This document shows positions 1 through 9,449 of a stretch of DNA of 64,000 nt, in pieces. Location of the stretch: assembly GCF_050281185.1 (NCBI RefSeq), contig NZ_JBNNWS010000004.1:240558-304557 (forward strand), in the 5' to 3' direction. The DNA is from Heyndrickxia sp050281185. GTDB lineage: Bacteria; Bacillota; Bacilli; Bacillales; Bacillaceae_C. Made by a program: the position numbers and the translations under genes. Positions within the stretch are counted from its first letter, which is position 1. Each line of letters starts with the position of its first letter. The notes beneath the pieces were generated by a model. That model was given only the letters and a program-made list of their open reading frames with translations, did not search any database and had not been told where the DNA came from.

Positions 1-655
1 CCATCCTTTTTTCTAATGAAATATATCCCTCAATTGATGAATAGTTATTTTCCAATGCTTTTAACATAGGCATTGGTCCACATGCAAAAAGGCAATCAAA
101 TGCAAGATTCTCCTGATCCATAACATCCGTAACAAACCCTTTCGTTCCTAAAGAGCCATCAACAGTTGCGATATAGGTTTTTCCTAGACTTTTGAACTGC
201 TCAACATAAAACACTTTACTCTCCGTCTCATGTCCTAAAATATGAATAACTTCTACACCTTGACGAACAAGTCGTTTGGATAATTCATAGAGAGGAGGAA
301 CTCCAATTCCTCCACCTACTAAGACAGCTTTCTCACCTTTTTTTCTTTCAACTGGAAAACCATTTCCTAATGGTCCTAGAACATCTATTGTTTCACCTTG
401 TTTTTTATGGGAAAGCAATTTTGTCCCTTTTCCCTCTGCACGGTAAATCATTGTAAATTGCCTGTTTTCTTTATCAATCTCTGCGATGCTGATCGGTCTG
501 CGCAATAAAGGTTCAGCAGCATCAGCTACACGAAGATGGACAAATTGTCCTGGCTGATTCATTTCATTGACTAATGAACCTTCTAATGTGAGTTCATAAA
601 TATTTTCAGCGATTAACTGGTGTGAAATAACTTTCATCTTTTCTTGTTTGATCAT
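1..655 (-). CDS. pyrK: PyrK, dihydroorotate dehydrogenase B electron-transfer subunit (3' end cut by window)
   Basis: The open frame was translated by hand from the ATG at 655. It shares an ATGA overlap with the carB stop codon and runs off the left edge after about 218 codons. PyrK is the FAD and [2Fe-2S] subunit that passes electrons from PyrD-bound FMN to NAD+ in pyrimidine synthesis. The ferredoxin-reductase-like fold is recognisable: an RRPISIAE FAD-binding motif near residue 55, a GGGIGVPPL nucleotide-binding loop near 118, and a CGPMPML motif near 202. The cysteine cluster that would bind the iron-sulfur centre lies just beyond the edge. It is the last visible gene of the pyr operon, and pyrD is expected next. 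Confidence 0.93.
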   Translation of the reverse strand, partial: MIKQEKMKVISHQLIAENIYELTLEGSLVNEMNQPGQFVHLRVADAAEPLLRRPISIAEIDKENRQFTMIYRAEGKGTKLLSHKKQGETIDVLGPLGNGFPVERKKGEKAVLVGGGIGVPPLYELSKRLVRQGVEVIHILGHETESKVFYVEQFKSLGKTYIATVDGSLGTKGFVTDVMDQENLAFDCLFACGPMPMLKALENNYSSIEGYISLEKRM

Positions 656-3600
656 AATTGGACCGCTTCTTTCTTTTGTTCAGTTGCTGGCATTGCTTCA
701 GAAGAAAATGTCATAGATTCTAAGACATCAAGAATAGCTGCAGCTGTATCCAGAGATGTTAAGCAAGGGATATTATTTTCGACAGCTTCACGACGAATAC
801 GGAACCCATCTCTTTCCGGCTGCTTCCCTTTTGTTAAAGTGTTAATAACCATTTGTACATTTCCATTTCGAATGACATCTAATAGGGTAACCCCTTCAGA
901 ACCAATTTTGTCAACGATCTCAACATGTAGACCATTTATTTTTAATTGATCAGCTGTACCGCTAGTCGCCATTAATCTAAATCCTATCGCTTCAAATCGT
1001 TTCGCAAGTTGAATAGATTCCTGCTTATCTTTATCAGATACAGTAAATAATACAGTACCATAGTTTTGTATCTTCATTCCTGATGCAACTAAACCTTTAT
1101 AAAGGGCTTTTTCCAGTGTCAAATCTTTACCCATTACTTCACCTGTTGATTTCATTTCAGGTCCTAATGTAATATCGACGCCTCTAAGCTTTGCAAATGA
1201 GAATACAGGTACCTTTACATATACTCCGCGCTTCTCATCCACAAGTCCCGTACCATACCCTAATTCATTTAATGTATGTCCTATAATAACCTTAGTTGCT
1301 AAATTAGCCATCGGCACATTGGTGATTTTGCTCAGAAATGGAACTGTTCGACTGGAACGCGGATTCACTTCTATTACATAAAGTTCATCATTAGAAATGA
1401 CATATTGAATATTTAACAATCCAATGATATTTAATCCTTTAGCTAATTTTGTTGTGTAATCTACAATCTTTGCTTTCATTGCTTCAGATATATTTTGTGG
1501 AGGATAGAGGGCGATTGAATCTCCAGAATGGACACCAGCACGTTCAATATGCTCCATAATACCTGGTATAAGAATTTGTTCGCCGTCACAAATCGCATCT
1601 ACTTCAATTTCTTTTCCAACTAAATAGCGGTCAACTAGTACTGGATGCTCTGGATTTACCTGAACCGCTGTTTTCATGTAATGATATAATTCTTGTTCAT
1701 GATAAACAATTTCCATCGCACGCCCTCCAAGTACATATGAAGGTCGAACAAGAACTGGATAGCCAATTTCTCCGGCAATTTTAACTGCTTCTTCAACTGA
1801 AAAGGCAGTCTTTCCAAGAGGCTGACGAATATTTAATTCTTCTAACGCCTGTTCAAATTTATCGCGATTTTCTGCACGATCCAAGCTTTCTAATGATGTA
1901 CCGAGAATTTTCACGCCTCTTTCAACCAATTGTGATGCTAAATTGATTGCTGTTTGTCCGCCAAACTGGACAACAACACCTTCAGGATTTTCTAAATCAA
2001 TGATATGCATGACATCTTCAATCGTCAAAGGCTCAAAATACAATTTATCAGATATACTAAAATCGGTAGATACTGTTTCAGGATTGCTATTTATGATGAT
2101 TGCTTCATACCCAGCTTCCTGTATCGCCCAAACAGAATGAACAGTGGCATAGTCGAACTCTACTCCTTGACCGATACGAATTGGGCCGGACCCAAGCACA
2201 ATAACACTTTTCTTATTTGTGACAATTGATTCATTTTCCTCTTCATACGTTCCATAATAATATGGTGTTTCAGATTCAAATTCCGCGGCACATGTGTCAA
2301 CCATTTTATATACAGGGATTAGTTGATGTTCTTTTCTCCAATCATACACTTTTTTCTCATCAGTATTCCAAAGCTTAGCAAGTTTATTATCTGAAAAACC
2401 AATTTCCTTCGCTTGCTGTGCTATTTCTTTATCAAATGGATGACCCAATAAGAAAGCTTCTAATTGAATAATTTTTTTGATTTTATGAAGATAGAAGAGA
2501 TCAATTTTACTCCATTCATGAATAATTTCTATTGTTACCCCTCTTCGAATCGCTTCGCTTACATAAAAGATCCGTTCATCACCAGCTTTACGAATTCTTT
2601 TTTCAATTATGTCATCGCTGAATTCTTCTGCTTTATTCAATTCAAGGTGGTATACACTACTTTCCAATGAGCGTACGGCTTTTAATAATGATTCCTCAAA
2701 TGTTCTGCCGATCGCCATTACTTCACCAGTTGCTTTCATTTGAGTACCTAAACGACGATTTGCCGATTCAAATTTATCAAATGGAAAACGTGGGATTTTT
2801 GTTACAACATAGTCCAACGCCGGTTCAAAGCATGCATAGGTTTTTCCTGTAACTGGATTCATCATTTCATCTAAAGTAAGTCCTACCGCAATTTTGGCAG
2901 CAAGCTTAGCAATCGGATATCCTGTTGCTTTTGAAGCTAATGCAGATGATCGGCTGACCCTCGGATTAACCTCAATGATATAGTAATTAAAGCTATATGG
3001 GTCGAGAGCTAGCTGAACATTACATCCACCTTCAATTCCTAATGCACGAATAATCTTTAAAGATACATTACGCAGCAAATGATATTCTCTGTCGCTTAAT
3101 GTTTGACTTGGTGCTACGACGATCGAATCACCAGTATGAATACCTACTGGGTCAATATTCTCCATGTTGCAGACAACAATTGCATTATCATTAGCGTCGC
3201 GCATTACTTCATATTCTATTTCCTTATATCCGGCAATACTTTTCTCAAGTAAACATTGGTGAACAGGACTGTTCTTCAATCCAGATGTTACAATTTCAGT
3301 TAATTCCTCAAGATTTTCACAGATTCCGCCGCCAGTACCTCCTAAAGTATAGGCAGGTCGCACAATGACTGGGTAGCCAATTTTATTAACGAACTCTATT
3401 GCTTCATCAAGGGAATGAATAATTTCACTTTCTGGTACAGGTTCATTTAATTTCTGCATTAAACTCCGAAACTCATCACGATCCTCTGCTTGTTTTATCG
3501 CAGAAAGCTTCGTTCCTAAAACTTCGACATTACATTCTTCCAAAATTCCAGCATTTGATAGTTCCATTGCCATATTTAGACCTGTTTGCCCACCTAATGT

Positions 3601-3864
3601 TGGCAAAATCGCATCAGGTCTTTCCTTGCGAATGATTCTGCTAACAAATTCTAATGTGATTGGCTCGATATAAACAACATCTGCAATTTCTGTATCTGTC
3701 ATAATTGTTGCAGGATTGGAATTTACGAGAATAACTCGATACCCTTCTTCTTTCAATGCCAGACATGCTTGAGTACCCGCATAATCGAATTCCGCTGCTT
3801 GACCGATGATTATCGGTCCTGAACCGATGACAAGAATACTTTTAATATCTTTTCGTTTAGCCAT
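652..3864 (-). CDS. carB: Carbamoyl-phosphate synthase large subunit, pyrimidine-type
   Basis: This 1070-residue protein has the normal full length. It uses ammonia from the small subunit, bicarbonate and two ATP to make carbamoyl phosphate. The two homologous ATP-grasp halves are visible: the first begins with IIIGQAAEFDYAGTQAC near residue 17, and the second repeats it as IRIGQGVEFDYATVHSV near 565. A C-terminal MGS-like allosteric region follows from about residue 940. It overlaps carA by 8 bp and pyrK by 4 bp, which implies translational coupling. Its place in the PyrR-controlled operon marks it as the pyrimidine copy (pyrAB) and not an arginine-specific paralogue. Confidence 0.97.
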   Translation of the reverse strand: MAKRKDIKSILVIGSGPIIIGQAAEFDYAGTQACLALKEEGYRVILVNSNPATIMTDTEIADVVYIEPITLEFVSRIIRKERPDAILPTLGGQTGLNMAMELSNAGILEECNVEVLGTKLSAIKQAEDRDEFRSLMQKLNEPVPESEIIHSLDEAIEFVNKIGYPVIVRPAYTLGGTGGGICENLEELTEIVTSGLKNSPVHQCLLEKSIAGYKEIEYEVMRDANDNAIVVCNMENIDPVGIHTGDSIVVAPSQTLSDREYHLLRNVSLKIIRALGIEGGCNVQLALDPYSFNYYIIEVNPRVSRSSALASKATGYPIAKLAAKIAVGLTLDEMMNPVTGKTYACFEPALDYVVTKIPRFPFDKFESANRRLGTQMKATGEVMAIGRTFEESLLKAVRSLESSVYHLELNKAEEFSDDIIEKRIRKAGDERIFYVSEAIRRGVTIEIIHEWSKIDLFYLHKIKKIIQLEAFLLGHPFDKEIAQQAKEIGFSDNKLAKLWNTDEKKVYDWRKEHQLIPVYKMVDTCAAEFESETPYYYGTYEEENESIVTNKKSVIVLGSGPIRIGQGVEFDYATVHSVWAIQEAGYEAIIINSNPETVSTDFSISDKLYFEPLTIEDVMHIIDLENPEGVVVQFGGQTAINLASQLVERGVKILGTSLESLDRAENRDKFEQALEELNIRQPLGKTAFSVEEAVKIAGEIGYPVLVRPSYVLGGRAMEIVYHEQELYHYMKTAVQVNPEHPVLVDRYLVGKEIEVDAICDGEQILIPGIMEHIERAGVHSGDSIALYPPQNISEAMKAKIVDYTTKLAKGLNIIGLLNIQYVISNDELYVIEVNPRSSRTVPFLSKITNVPMANLATKVIIGHTLNELGYGTGLVDEKRGVYVKVPVFSFAKLRGVDITLGPEMKSTGEVMGKDLTLEKALYKGLVASGMKIQNYGTVLFTVSDKDKQESIQLAKRFEAIGFRLMATSGTADQLKINGLHVEIVDKIGSEGVTLLDVIRNGNVQMVINTLTKGKQPERDGFRIRREAVENNIPCLTSLDTAAAILDVLESMTFSSEAMPATEQKKEAVQL

Positions 3865-4948
3865 TTTGTTTCACCAATCCTTTCCATTGTTCAATACTTG
3901 TTAAAAATTGATCAAATAAGAAATTTGTATCTTCAGGACCAGGTGATGCTTCAGGATGATATTGGACTGTAAATGCCGGATGGATTATGTGTGCAAGACC
4001 TTCAATCGTTCCATCATTTACATTTCTTTGTGTCACTCGAATCATATTCGTATCGATTGATTCTTCTTCAACTGCATAGCCATGGTTTTGGGATGTAAAG
4101 AACACTTTTCCTGTCCGTAAATCCTTTACCGGATGATTAGATCCACGGTGACCGAATTTTAATTTATATGTGTCAGCCCCGCTAGCTAATGCAAATAATT
4201 GATGCCCTAAACAGATTCCGAATAATGGTATTTCACCTAATATTTCTCGAATCATTTGAATGGCATCTGGGACATCTTTTGGATCTCCAGGTCCATTAGA
4301 AAGCATAATACCATCTGGTTTTAAAGCGAGAATGTCAGATGCTTTCGTATTATATGGGACAACCGTTACATCGCAGCCCCTTTTATTTAACTCTCTTAAT
4401 ATTCCGTGCTTTGAACCGAAATCTACTAATACAACATGATGTCCTCGCCCTGGGCTTGGGTAAGGCTTTTGTGTAGATACTTGTTCTACTTGATTTGTTG
4501 GCATAGTTTCTGATTTTAATCGTTTAATTATTTCTTCTGGATTTACAGAGCCGTTACATATAGCGCCTTTTAAAGTTCCAAAGCGGCGAATGATCCTCGT
4601 TAATTTTCGCGTATCTAATCCTGAAATTCCAGGAATATTTTTCAATTTCAAAAATTCATCTAACGTCATTTCATTTCGCCAGTTTGACGGGAAATCCGCT
4701 GCTTCTTTCACAATCAATCCTTTAATTGCAGGTTGAATAGATTCAAAATCATCGCGATTAATCCCATAATTTCCGATGAGTGGATATGTAAGAGTGACAA
4801 TCTGACCACAGAAAGATGGATCAGTAATTGTTTCTTGATAGCCTGTCATCCCGGTTGTGAAAACAACCTCGCCGATTGTTTCAATCTCACTCCCAAATGC
4901 TTTACCAGTCATGATTGTTCCATCTTCTAAAATCAATTGTCTTATCAT
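3857..4948 (-). CDS. carA: Carbamoyl-phosphate synthase small (glutaminase) subunit
   Basis: The protein hydrolyses glutamine and channels ammonia to CarB. The class I amidotransferase half carries the nucleophile motif FGICLGHQLF and the partner motif YHPEASPGPED near the C-terminus. The frame stays open 25 codons further upstream into pyrC, but the start is placed at 4948. That ATG forms an ATGA overlap with the pyrC stop and gives the usual N-terminus MIRQLILEDG, for 363 residues. It sits between pyrC and carB in the operon. Confidence 0.95.
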   Translation of the reverse strand: MIRQLILEDGTIMTGKAFGSEIETIGEVVFTTGMTGYQETITDPSFCGQIVTLTYPLIGNYGINRDDFESIQPAIKGLIVKEAADFPSNWRNEMTLDEFLKLKNIPGISGLDTRKLTRIIRRFGTLKGAICNGSVNPEEIIKRLKSETMPTNQVEQVSTQKPYPSPGRGHHVVLVDFGSKHGILRELNKRGCDVTVVPYNTKASDILALKPDGIMLSNGPGDPKDVPDAIQMIREILGEIPLFGICLGHQLFALASGADTYKLKFGHRGSNHPVKDLRTGKVFFTSQNHGYAVEEESIDTNMIRVTQRNVNDGTIEGLAHIIHPAFTVQYHPEASPGPEDTNFLFDQFLTSIEQWKGLVKQNG

Positions 4949-6231
4949 TGAATTGCCCCTCCATTCATCCATTTCCATTCTCCACCAACCATAGTTGCTA
5001 CTGGCCAGCCTTGACATTGCCAATTCGTAAATGGTGTATTTCTCCCTTTTGATTTAAATTGTTCAGGATTAATTTTTTCTGTCATTTGTAAATCAATTAC
5101 GGTAATATCTGCAGTACTTCCTACTTCTAATTTCCCAAGAGAAAGACCAAATGCGTTTGCAGGAGCTATTGTTAACCAATCAACTAATTGTTTTAGTGTA
5201 AAAATTCCTTTCTCTACACAATGTGTATAAAGCAGTGGGAAGGCTGTTTCAAGGCCAACAATTCCAAATGGTGCAGCACCCATCCCTTTTGCTTTTTCTT
5301 CACTCGTATGCGGAGCATGGTCAGTTGCTATAAAATCAATGGTGCCATCTAATAACCCTTCTATTAATGCATCACGATCTTCTTTTCCACGTAATGGTGG
5401 ATTCATTTTATAATTTGTATCCAAGCTTGGAATGTCCTCTTCACATAATAATAAGTGATGCGGAGTAACCTCAGCCGTCACTTTAATTCCAGCTTTTTTT
5501 GCATCCCTTACCACACGAACAGATTCTTTTGTACTAATGTGACAAACATGATAATGACAGCCTGCAGCCTCTGCGAGTAAAACATCTCTGGCAATATGAA
5601 CAGATTCACAGATTGATGGAATTCCTGAAATTCCATGTTTTTTTGAGAACTCACCTTCATGTACAGCCCCACCATAGATTAGTGAATTATCTTCACAGTG
5701 TGCAACAACTGCCATATTCAGCTCTGCTGCCCGCTTCATTGCTTCATACATCATTCCAGCTGTTTGTACTCCTACTCCATCATCTGTGAAGGCAAAAGCA
5801 CCTGCATCTTTTAAGCCAGCAAAATTCGTTAATTCATTTCCAGCTTGATTTATTGTAATTGCTGCATATGGCAAAACTCTTACATATGCAGTTTCCTTTA
5901 TTCGGTTCATTAGCCATTGCATTTGCTCTGGTGTATCCGGCACCGGCTTCGTATTAGGCATGCATGCAACTGTTGTAAATCCACCCTTAGCTGCAGCTAA
6001 AGTTCCTGTTTCAATCGTTTCTTTATGTTCTCCTCCAGGTTCCCTTAAATGAATATGTAAATCGAGAAAGCCAGGTGTAATTAAATGCCCTCTTACATCA
6101 AGTTCTTTTTCTCCAGTATTTTGTATATTCACGCCAATTTCATGGATAACTCCATCTTGAATTCTTATATCTGCTTTTATCAAATTTCCATCTTTATCTA
6201 AAATTTTTCCGTTTTTAATAATGTAGTTCAT
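4945..6231 (-). CDS. pyrC: Dihydroorotase, class I
   Basis: This 428-residue zinc amidohydrolase cyclises carbamoyl aspartate to dihydroorotate. The metal-binding HIHLREPG motif lies near residue 59, AHCEDN near 177, CHIST near 230 and the catalytic ATDHAPH near 303, all as in class I dihydroorotases of Bacillus. The start at 6231 is preceded by AAGGGG about 8 bases away and overlaps pyrB by 17 bp. It overlaps carA by 4 bp. Confidence 0.96.
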   Translation of the reverse strand: MNYIIKNGKILDKDGNLIKADIRIQDGVIHEIGVNIQNTGEKELDVRGHLITPGFLDLHIHLREPGGEHKETIETGTLAAAKGGFTTVACMPNTKPVPDTPEQMQWLMNRIKETAYVRVLPYAAITINQAGNELTNFAGLKDAGAFAFTDDGVGVQTAGMMYEAMKRAAELNMAVVAHCEDNSLIYGGAVHEGEFSKKHGISGIPSICESVHIARDVLLAEAAGCHYHVCHISTKESVRVVRDAKKAGIKVTAEVTPHHLLLCEEDIPSLDTNYKMNPPLRGKEDRDALIEGLLDGTIDFIATDHAPHTSEEKAKGMGAAPFGIVGLETAFPLLYTHCVEKGIFTLKQLVDWLTIAPANAFGLSLGKLEVGSTADITVIDLQMTEKINPEQFKSKGRNTPFTNWQCQGWPVATMVGGEWKWMNGGAIQ

Positions 6232-7129
6232 GTAAACAGCCCCTTAATGTATTTTCTATCGCTCTTTTGAGAACAGCCATTCGAATATATACACCATTCT
6301 CCATTTGCTTAAAAATTCTAGATTTTTCACTTTCAACTAATGAATCTGCTATTTCAACACCACGATTAATTGGAGCAGGATGCATAATAATACTCCCTTT
6401 TTTCATCCTTTTTTCACGTTCAATAGTTAAACCAAATTGAGCATGATATTGCTCCGCTGTAAATAGCATATCCCCTTGATGTCGTTCATGCTGTATTCTT
6501 AAAAGCATCACAACATCCGATTGTTCAATTGCTTGGTCAATTGGTACATATTTTCCTAAAGAAAATGATTCATCAAACCATTCAGGCGGTCCTGAAAATA
6601 CTACATTTGCTCCGAGCATTTTTAATGCCTCCATATTTGACCGAGCAACACGACTATGAGATACATCACCGATAATAGCAATATTTAATTCTTCGAAACT
6701 TCCAAATTCCTGTTTGATAGTAAATAAATCTAATAGTGATTGAGTAGGATGTTGACCACAGCCATCTCCGCCATTAATGATCGGGATCTTAATATTTGGA
6801 ATTAACTCTTCATAGAAATGATTAAGTTCATGACGTATGACGGCTATATTTACTCCAATAGACTCTAACGTTTTAACAGTGTCATAAAGAGATTCACCTT
6901 TCTGCCAACTTGAAGTACTTACTTCAAAAGGTATAACCTCGAATCCTAACTTTCTCTCAGCTATTTCAAAGCTGCATTTTGTTCTTGTACTCGGCTCAAA
7001 GAAAAGATTGGTAGCATATATTTTCTGAGGTGATGTCCAAATGCTTCCTCGCGAAAATTGTTCAGCGTCCTGTAAAATCTCCATTATTTCGTTTTTCTTA
7101 AGATCTGACATTGTTAGTAAATGGCTCAT
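6215..7129 (-). CDS. pyrB: Aspartate carbamoyltransferase catalytic subunit
   Basis: The enzyme condenses carbamoyl phosphate with aspartate. The carbamoyl-phosphate loop FFEPSTRTK, the CGQHPTQSLLDL motif and the MHPAPINRGVE motif are all present in the usual order. An in-frame ATG three codons further upstream (7138) directly abuts the GGGGAGG Shine-Dalgarno. The ATG at 7129, nine bases beyond it, is therefore the likelier start, giving MSHLLTMSDL and about 304 residues. No pyrI regulatory subunit is present, as usual in Bacillus. A PyrR attenuator lies in the leader between uraA and this gene. Confidence 0.95.
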   Translation of the reverse strand: MSHLLTMSDLKKNEIMEILQDAEQFSRGSIWTSPQKIYATNLFFEPSTRTKCSFEIAERKLGFEVIPFEVSTSSWQKGESLYDTVKTLESIGVNIAVIRHELNHFYEELIPNIKIPIINGGDGCGQHPTQSLLDLFTIKQEFGSFEELNIAIIGDVSHSRVARSNMEALKMLGANVVFSGPPEWFDESFSLGKYVPIDQAIEQSDVVMLLRIQHERHQGDMLFTAEQYHAQFGLTIEREKRMKKGSIIMHPAPINRGVEIADSLVESEKSRIFKQMENGVYIRMAVLKRAIENTLRGCLHELHY

Positions 7130-7146
7130 TTTCTTCATCCTCCCCG

Positions 7147-7240
7147 AAAAAAAACACCCTACTTCGATGTAGGGTGTTTAAATAAATGTGAGTTTTAATC
7201 CACATTACACTAACACCCTTGTAAGTCTCTCTGGACTTCT
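7147..7240 (-). promoter_or_regulatory. PyrR-dependent attenuator between uraA and pyrB
   Basis: Read on the minus strand, the leader contains the PyrR-binding hairpin core AGTCCAGAGAGACTT (about 7219-7240). It is followed by an intrinsic terminator with the stem ACACCCTACnnnGTAGGGTGT and a run of eight T (7147-7180). Binding of PyrR with UMP or UTP to the first hairpin stabilises the anti-antiterminator, so transcription stops before pyrB. The architecture matches the other two leaders in this operon. Confidence 0.93.
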
Positions 7241-7260
7241 ATTAAAAGGTGATATTCATT

Positions 7261-8583
7261 TTATTCTTTTTCGACCTCTCCAAAAAGATCGAGTTCAGAA
7301 TCGTCTTTTGGACGACCTGGTAATACCAGATTTAAGATGACACCAATAATTGCTGCTAAAGCCATACCTGAAAGTTCAAATTCAGGTGTAAATTTTATAA
7401 ATGCTCCCCCTATTCCAATAACCAAAATAACTGAGGAGATTAGTAGATTACGATTGTCACCAAAATCAACTTTATGCTCAACAAGCATTCTTAATCCGCT
7501 TGATGCAATAATACCGAATAAGATGATTGACACTCCACCCATTACTGCTTGAGGGATTGAGTTAAGAAATGCACTGACCTTTCCAATGAAGCTGAAGCAG
7601 AGTGCAAACACACCAGCTCCACCAATGACATACACACTATAGGCACGTGTAATGGCTAATACTCCAATATTCTCTCCATACGTTGTAGTAGGAGGTCCTC
7701 CTATCAAGGAAGCAATAATGATCGATACTCCATCGCCTAGAATTGAACGGTCTAAGCCTGGATCAGCAACTAAATCTCGATTAACAACCTTACTTAAAAC
7801 CAGCTGATGCCCAATATGTTCTGCTAAGGTAACAATTGCTACTGGTACGATTAAAAGTACGATAGACCATGAAAAAGATGGATCGTAGCTTACAAAAGGC
7901 AATGTTAAATTAGGAATTTCAAACCATTTAGCTTCCATTACTATTGAGAAATTAACGATACCAGCTAAAGCAGCAATAATATATCCTCCGACTATCCCAA
8001 ATAATATAGGTATAAGCTTTAAAAAGCCTTTGAAATAGGTGGAAGCGATGATTGTAATTGCAACGGTGCTAAGCGCTACTAAAATATGCTTAGTACTATA
8101 AATTAATTCTTGAGCTGGAGCTCCGAAGTTTTTATACATCGACATTCCAACAGCTGTTCCTGCAAGACCCAGTCCAATGACCATGATAATAGGACCTGCT
8201 ACTACTGGCGGCAATAATCTCATTAACCATCTATAACCAAACTTATTAATAGACAATGCCACAATTCCATAGACAATCCCCGATATAAACGTAGCTAACA
8301 TCATTGCACCAGGACCGCCAGCTACTTTTGCAATACCTAATGGTACTATAAATGCAAAGGATGACCCTAAATAAGCTGGTACTCTACCTTTCGTAATAAG
8401 TAGATAGGCTAATGTGCCTAAACCGCTCGATGCAAGTGCAACTGCAGGACTTAAGCCCACCAGCACCGGAACTAATACAGTCGATCCAAACATAGCAAAT
8501 AGATGTTGGATACTTAAGGTAATCCATTGTGAAAAATTCGGTTTTTCATGAATGTCTAGTACTAAATTTTGATTTTTCCCCAT
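7261..8583 (-). CDS. uraA: Uracil permease (NCS2 family)
   Basis: This is a polytopic membrane protein of about 440 residues with roughly 12-14 hydrophobic segments. It has NCS2 signatures such as FGSTVLVPVL in the first segment and AEHIGHQLVLSKV and GGPPTTTYGENIGVLA in the centre. It imports uracil driven by the proton gradient and corresponds to PyrP of B. subtilis. The frame is open to a GTG at 8598, but the GGAGG of the ribosome site spans that codon. The ATG at 8583, eight bases downstream, is taken as the start. It is the second gene of the pyr operon, flanked by attenuators on both sides. Confidence 0.93.
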   Translation of the reverse strand: MGKNQNLVLDIHEKPNFSQWITLSIQHLFAMFGSTVLVPVLVGLSPAVALASSGLGTLAYLLITKGRVPAYLGSSFAFIVPLGIAKVAGGPGAMMLATFISGIVYGIVALSINKFGYRWLMRLLPPVVAGPIIMVIGLGLAGTAVGMSMYKNFGAPAQELIYSTKHILVALSTVAITIIASTYFKGFLKLIPILFGIVGGYIIAALAGIVNFSIVMEAKWFEIPNLTLPFVSYDPSFSWSIVLLIVPVAIVTLAEHIGHQLVLSKVVNRDLVADPGLDRSILGDGVSIIIASLIGGPPTTTYGENIGVLAITRAYSVYVIGGAGVFALCFSFIGKVSAFLNSIPQAVMGGVSIILFGIIASSGLRMLVEHKVDFGDNRNLLISSVILVIGIGGAFIKFTPEFELSGMALAAIIGVILNLVLPGRPKDDSELDLFGEVEKE

Positions 8584-8616
8584 TTTCGCTACCTCCACTT
8601 ACTAATTTTCCCAAAC

Positions 8617-8722
8617 AAAAAACCCTCTTCATAGCCTAAAGCCAGAATGAGGGCACAAAAATGGAGAGGTAACATTATCATTTCAACTACCTATTCCACC
8701 TTTGTCAGCCTCTCTGGACTGC
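8617..8722 (-). promoter_or_regulatory. PyrR-dependent attenuator between pyrR and uraA
   Basis: The minus-strand leader has the PyrR-binding core CAGTCCAGAGAGGCTG near 8699-8722. About 50 nt later comes a terminator stem CCCTCATTC/GAAGAGGG followed by six T (8617-8654). This is the second of three serial attenuators in the operon and gives graded control of uraA and everything downstream. Confidence 0.93.
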
Positions 8723-8738
8723 TTTTAAAAGGTACTAT

Positions 8739-9281
8739 CTATTTTTCATTAATACTAACTTGATCTAATCCATCTACTTCATTCAATGCAACAACAATTT
8801 TCTCAGCATTTGAAGTAGGAATATTCTTACCGATAAAATCAGCTCGAATCGGAAGTTCACGATGACCTCTATCTACTAGAACGGCAAGCTGAATTTGAGA
8901 AGGTCTACCTAAATCAATTAGTGCATCCAAAGCAGCTCTTACTGTTCGTCCTGTATACAGAACATCATCAATTAAAATTACTTTACGGTTCGCAATGTCA
9001 GTTTGGATATTTGAACCTTTTACTTCTGGTTCATCATTATTGGTCTTTTTTGAAAGATCATCCCGATACAAGGTGATATCAATTTCCCCTACAGCTATTG
9101 ATTTTCCTTCTATTTTTTCAATTTTTTCAGCTAATCGTTTAGCAAGATGTATTCCTCTAGTCTTAATACCTACTAATACACAATTTTCAATTCCTTTATT
9201 TCTCTCGATAATCTCATGAGCAATACGTGTTAATGCTCTACGAATTGCATCCTGATCAAGTACAATTGCTTTTTGAGACAT
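8739..9281 (-). CDS. pyrR: Bifunctional pyr operon attenuator and uracil phosphoribosyltransferase PyrR
   Basis: This 180-residue RNA-binding regulator senses UMP/UTP and binds the three leader hairpins of this operon; it also has some uracil phosphoribosyltransferase activity. The PRPP-binding motif VILIDDVLYTGRT lies near residue 95, and the N-terminal DQDAIRRALTRIAHEI is typical of PyrR. The ATG at 9281 follows GAGGTGGG with good spacing. It is the first gene of the operon, so its own synthesis is attenuated by the first leader element. Confidence 0.97.
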   Translation of the reverse strand: MSQKAIVLDQDAIRRALTRIAHEIIERNKGIENCVLVGIKTRGIHLAKRLAEKIEKIEGKSIAVGEIDITLYRDDLSKKTNNDEPEVKGSNIQTDIANRKVILIDDVLYTGRTVRAALDALIDLGRPSQIQLAVLVDRGHRELPIRADFIGKNIPTSNAEKIVVALNEVDGLDQVSINEK

Positions 9282-9306
9282 TTACCATCCCACCTCAATT
9301 TAAATT

Positions 9307-9394
9307 AAAAACCCTCTCACCTAGCAGGCAAGAGGGTATACGAAACGTTACCAAATAAATTATTTTTCGATACCTTCTCAGCCTCACTGGACTG
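9307..9394 (-). promoter_or_regulatory. PyrR-dependent attenuator in the pyrR leader
   Basis: The binding-site core CAGTCCAGTGAGGCTG (9379-9394) deviates from the other two copies by one base in the loop (GTG instead of GAG). The terminator is CCCTCTTGCC/GGTGAGAGGG with a short T run at 9307-9337. It controls the whole operon from the first leader. Confidence 0.92.
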
Positions 9395-9420
9395 TATTAA
9401 AGGTCTATTTAATTACTAAT

Positions 9421-9449
9421 AGTTTAGTACTATAATTTATTTTTGTCAA
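9421..9449 (-). promoter_or_regulatory. SigA-type promoter of the pyr operon
   Basis: On the minus strand a perfect TTGACA (9449-9444) is separated by 17 bp from TAAACT (9426-9421). The -35 box overlaps the stop codon of rluD, and transcription would begin about 20 nt before the first PyrR hairpin. The -10 box is only a partial match, but position and spacing are right. Confidence 0.75.
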
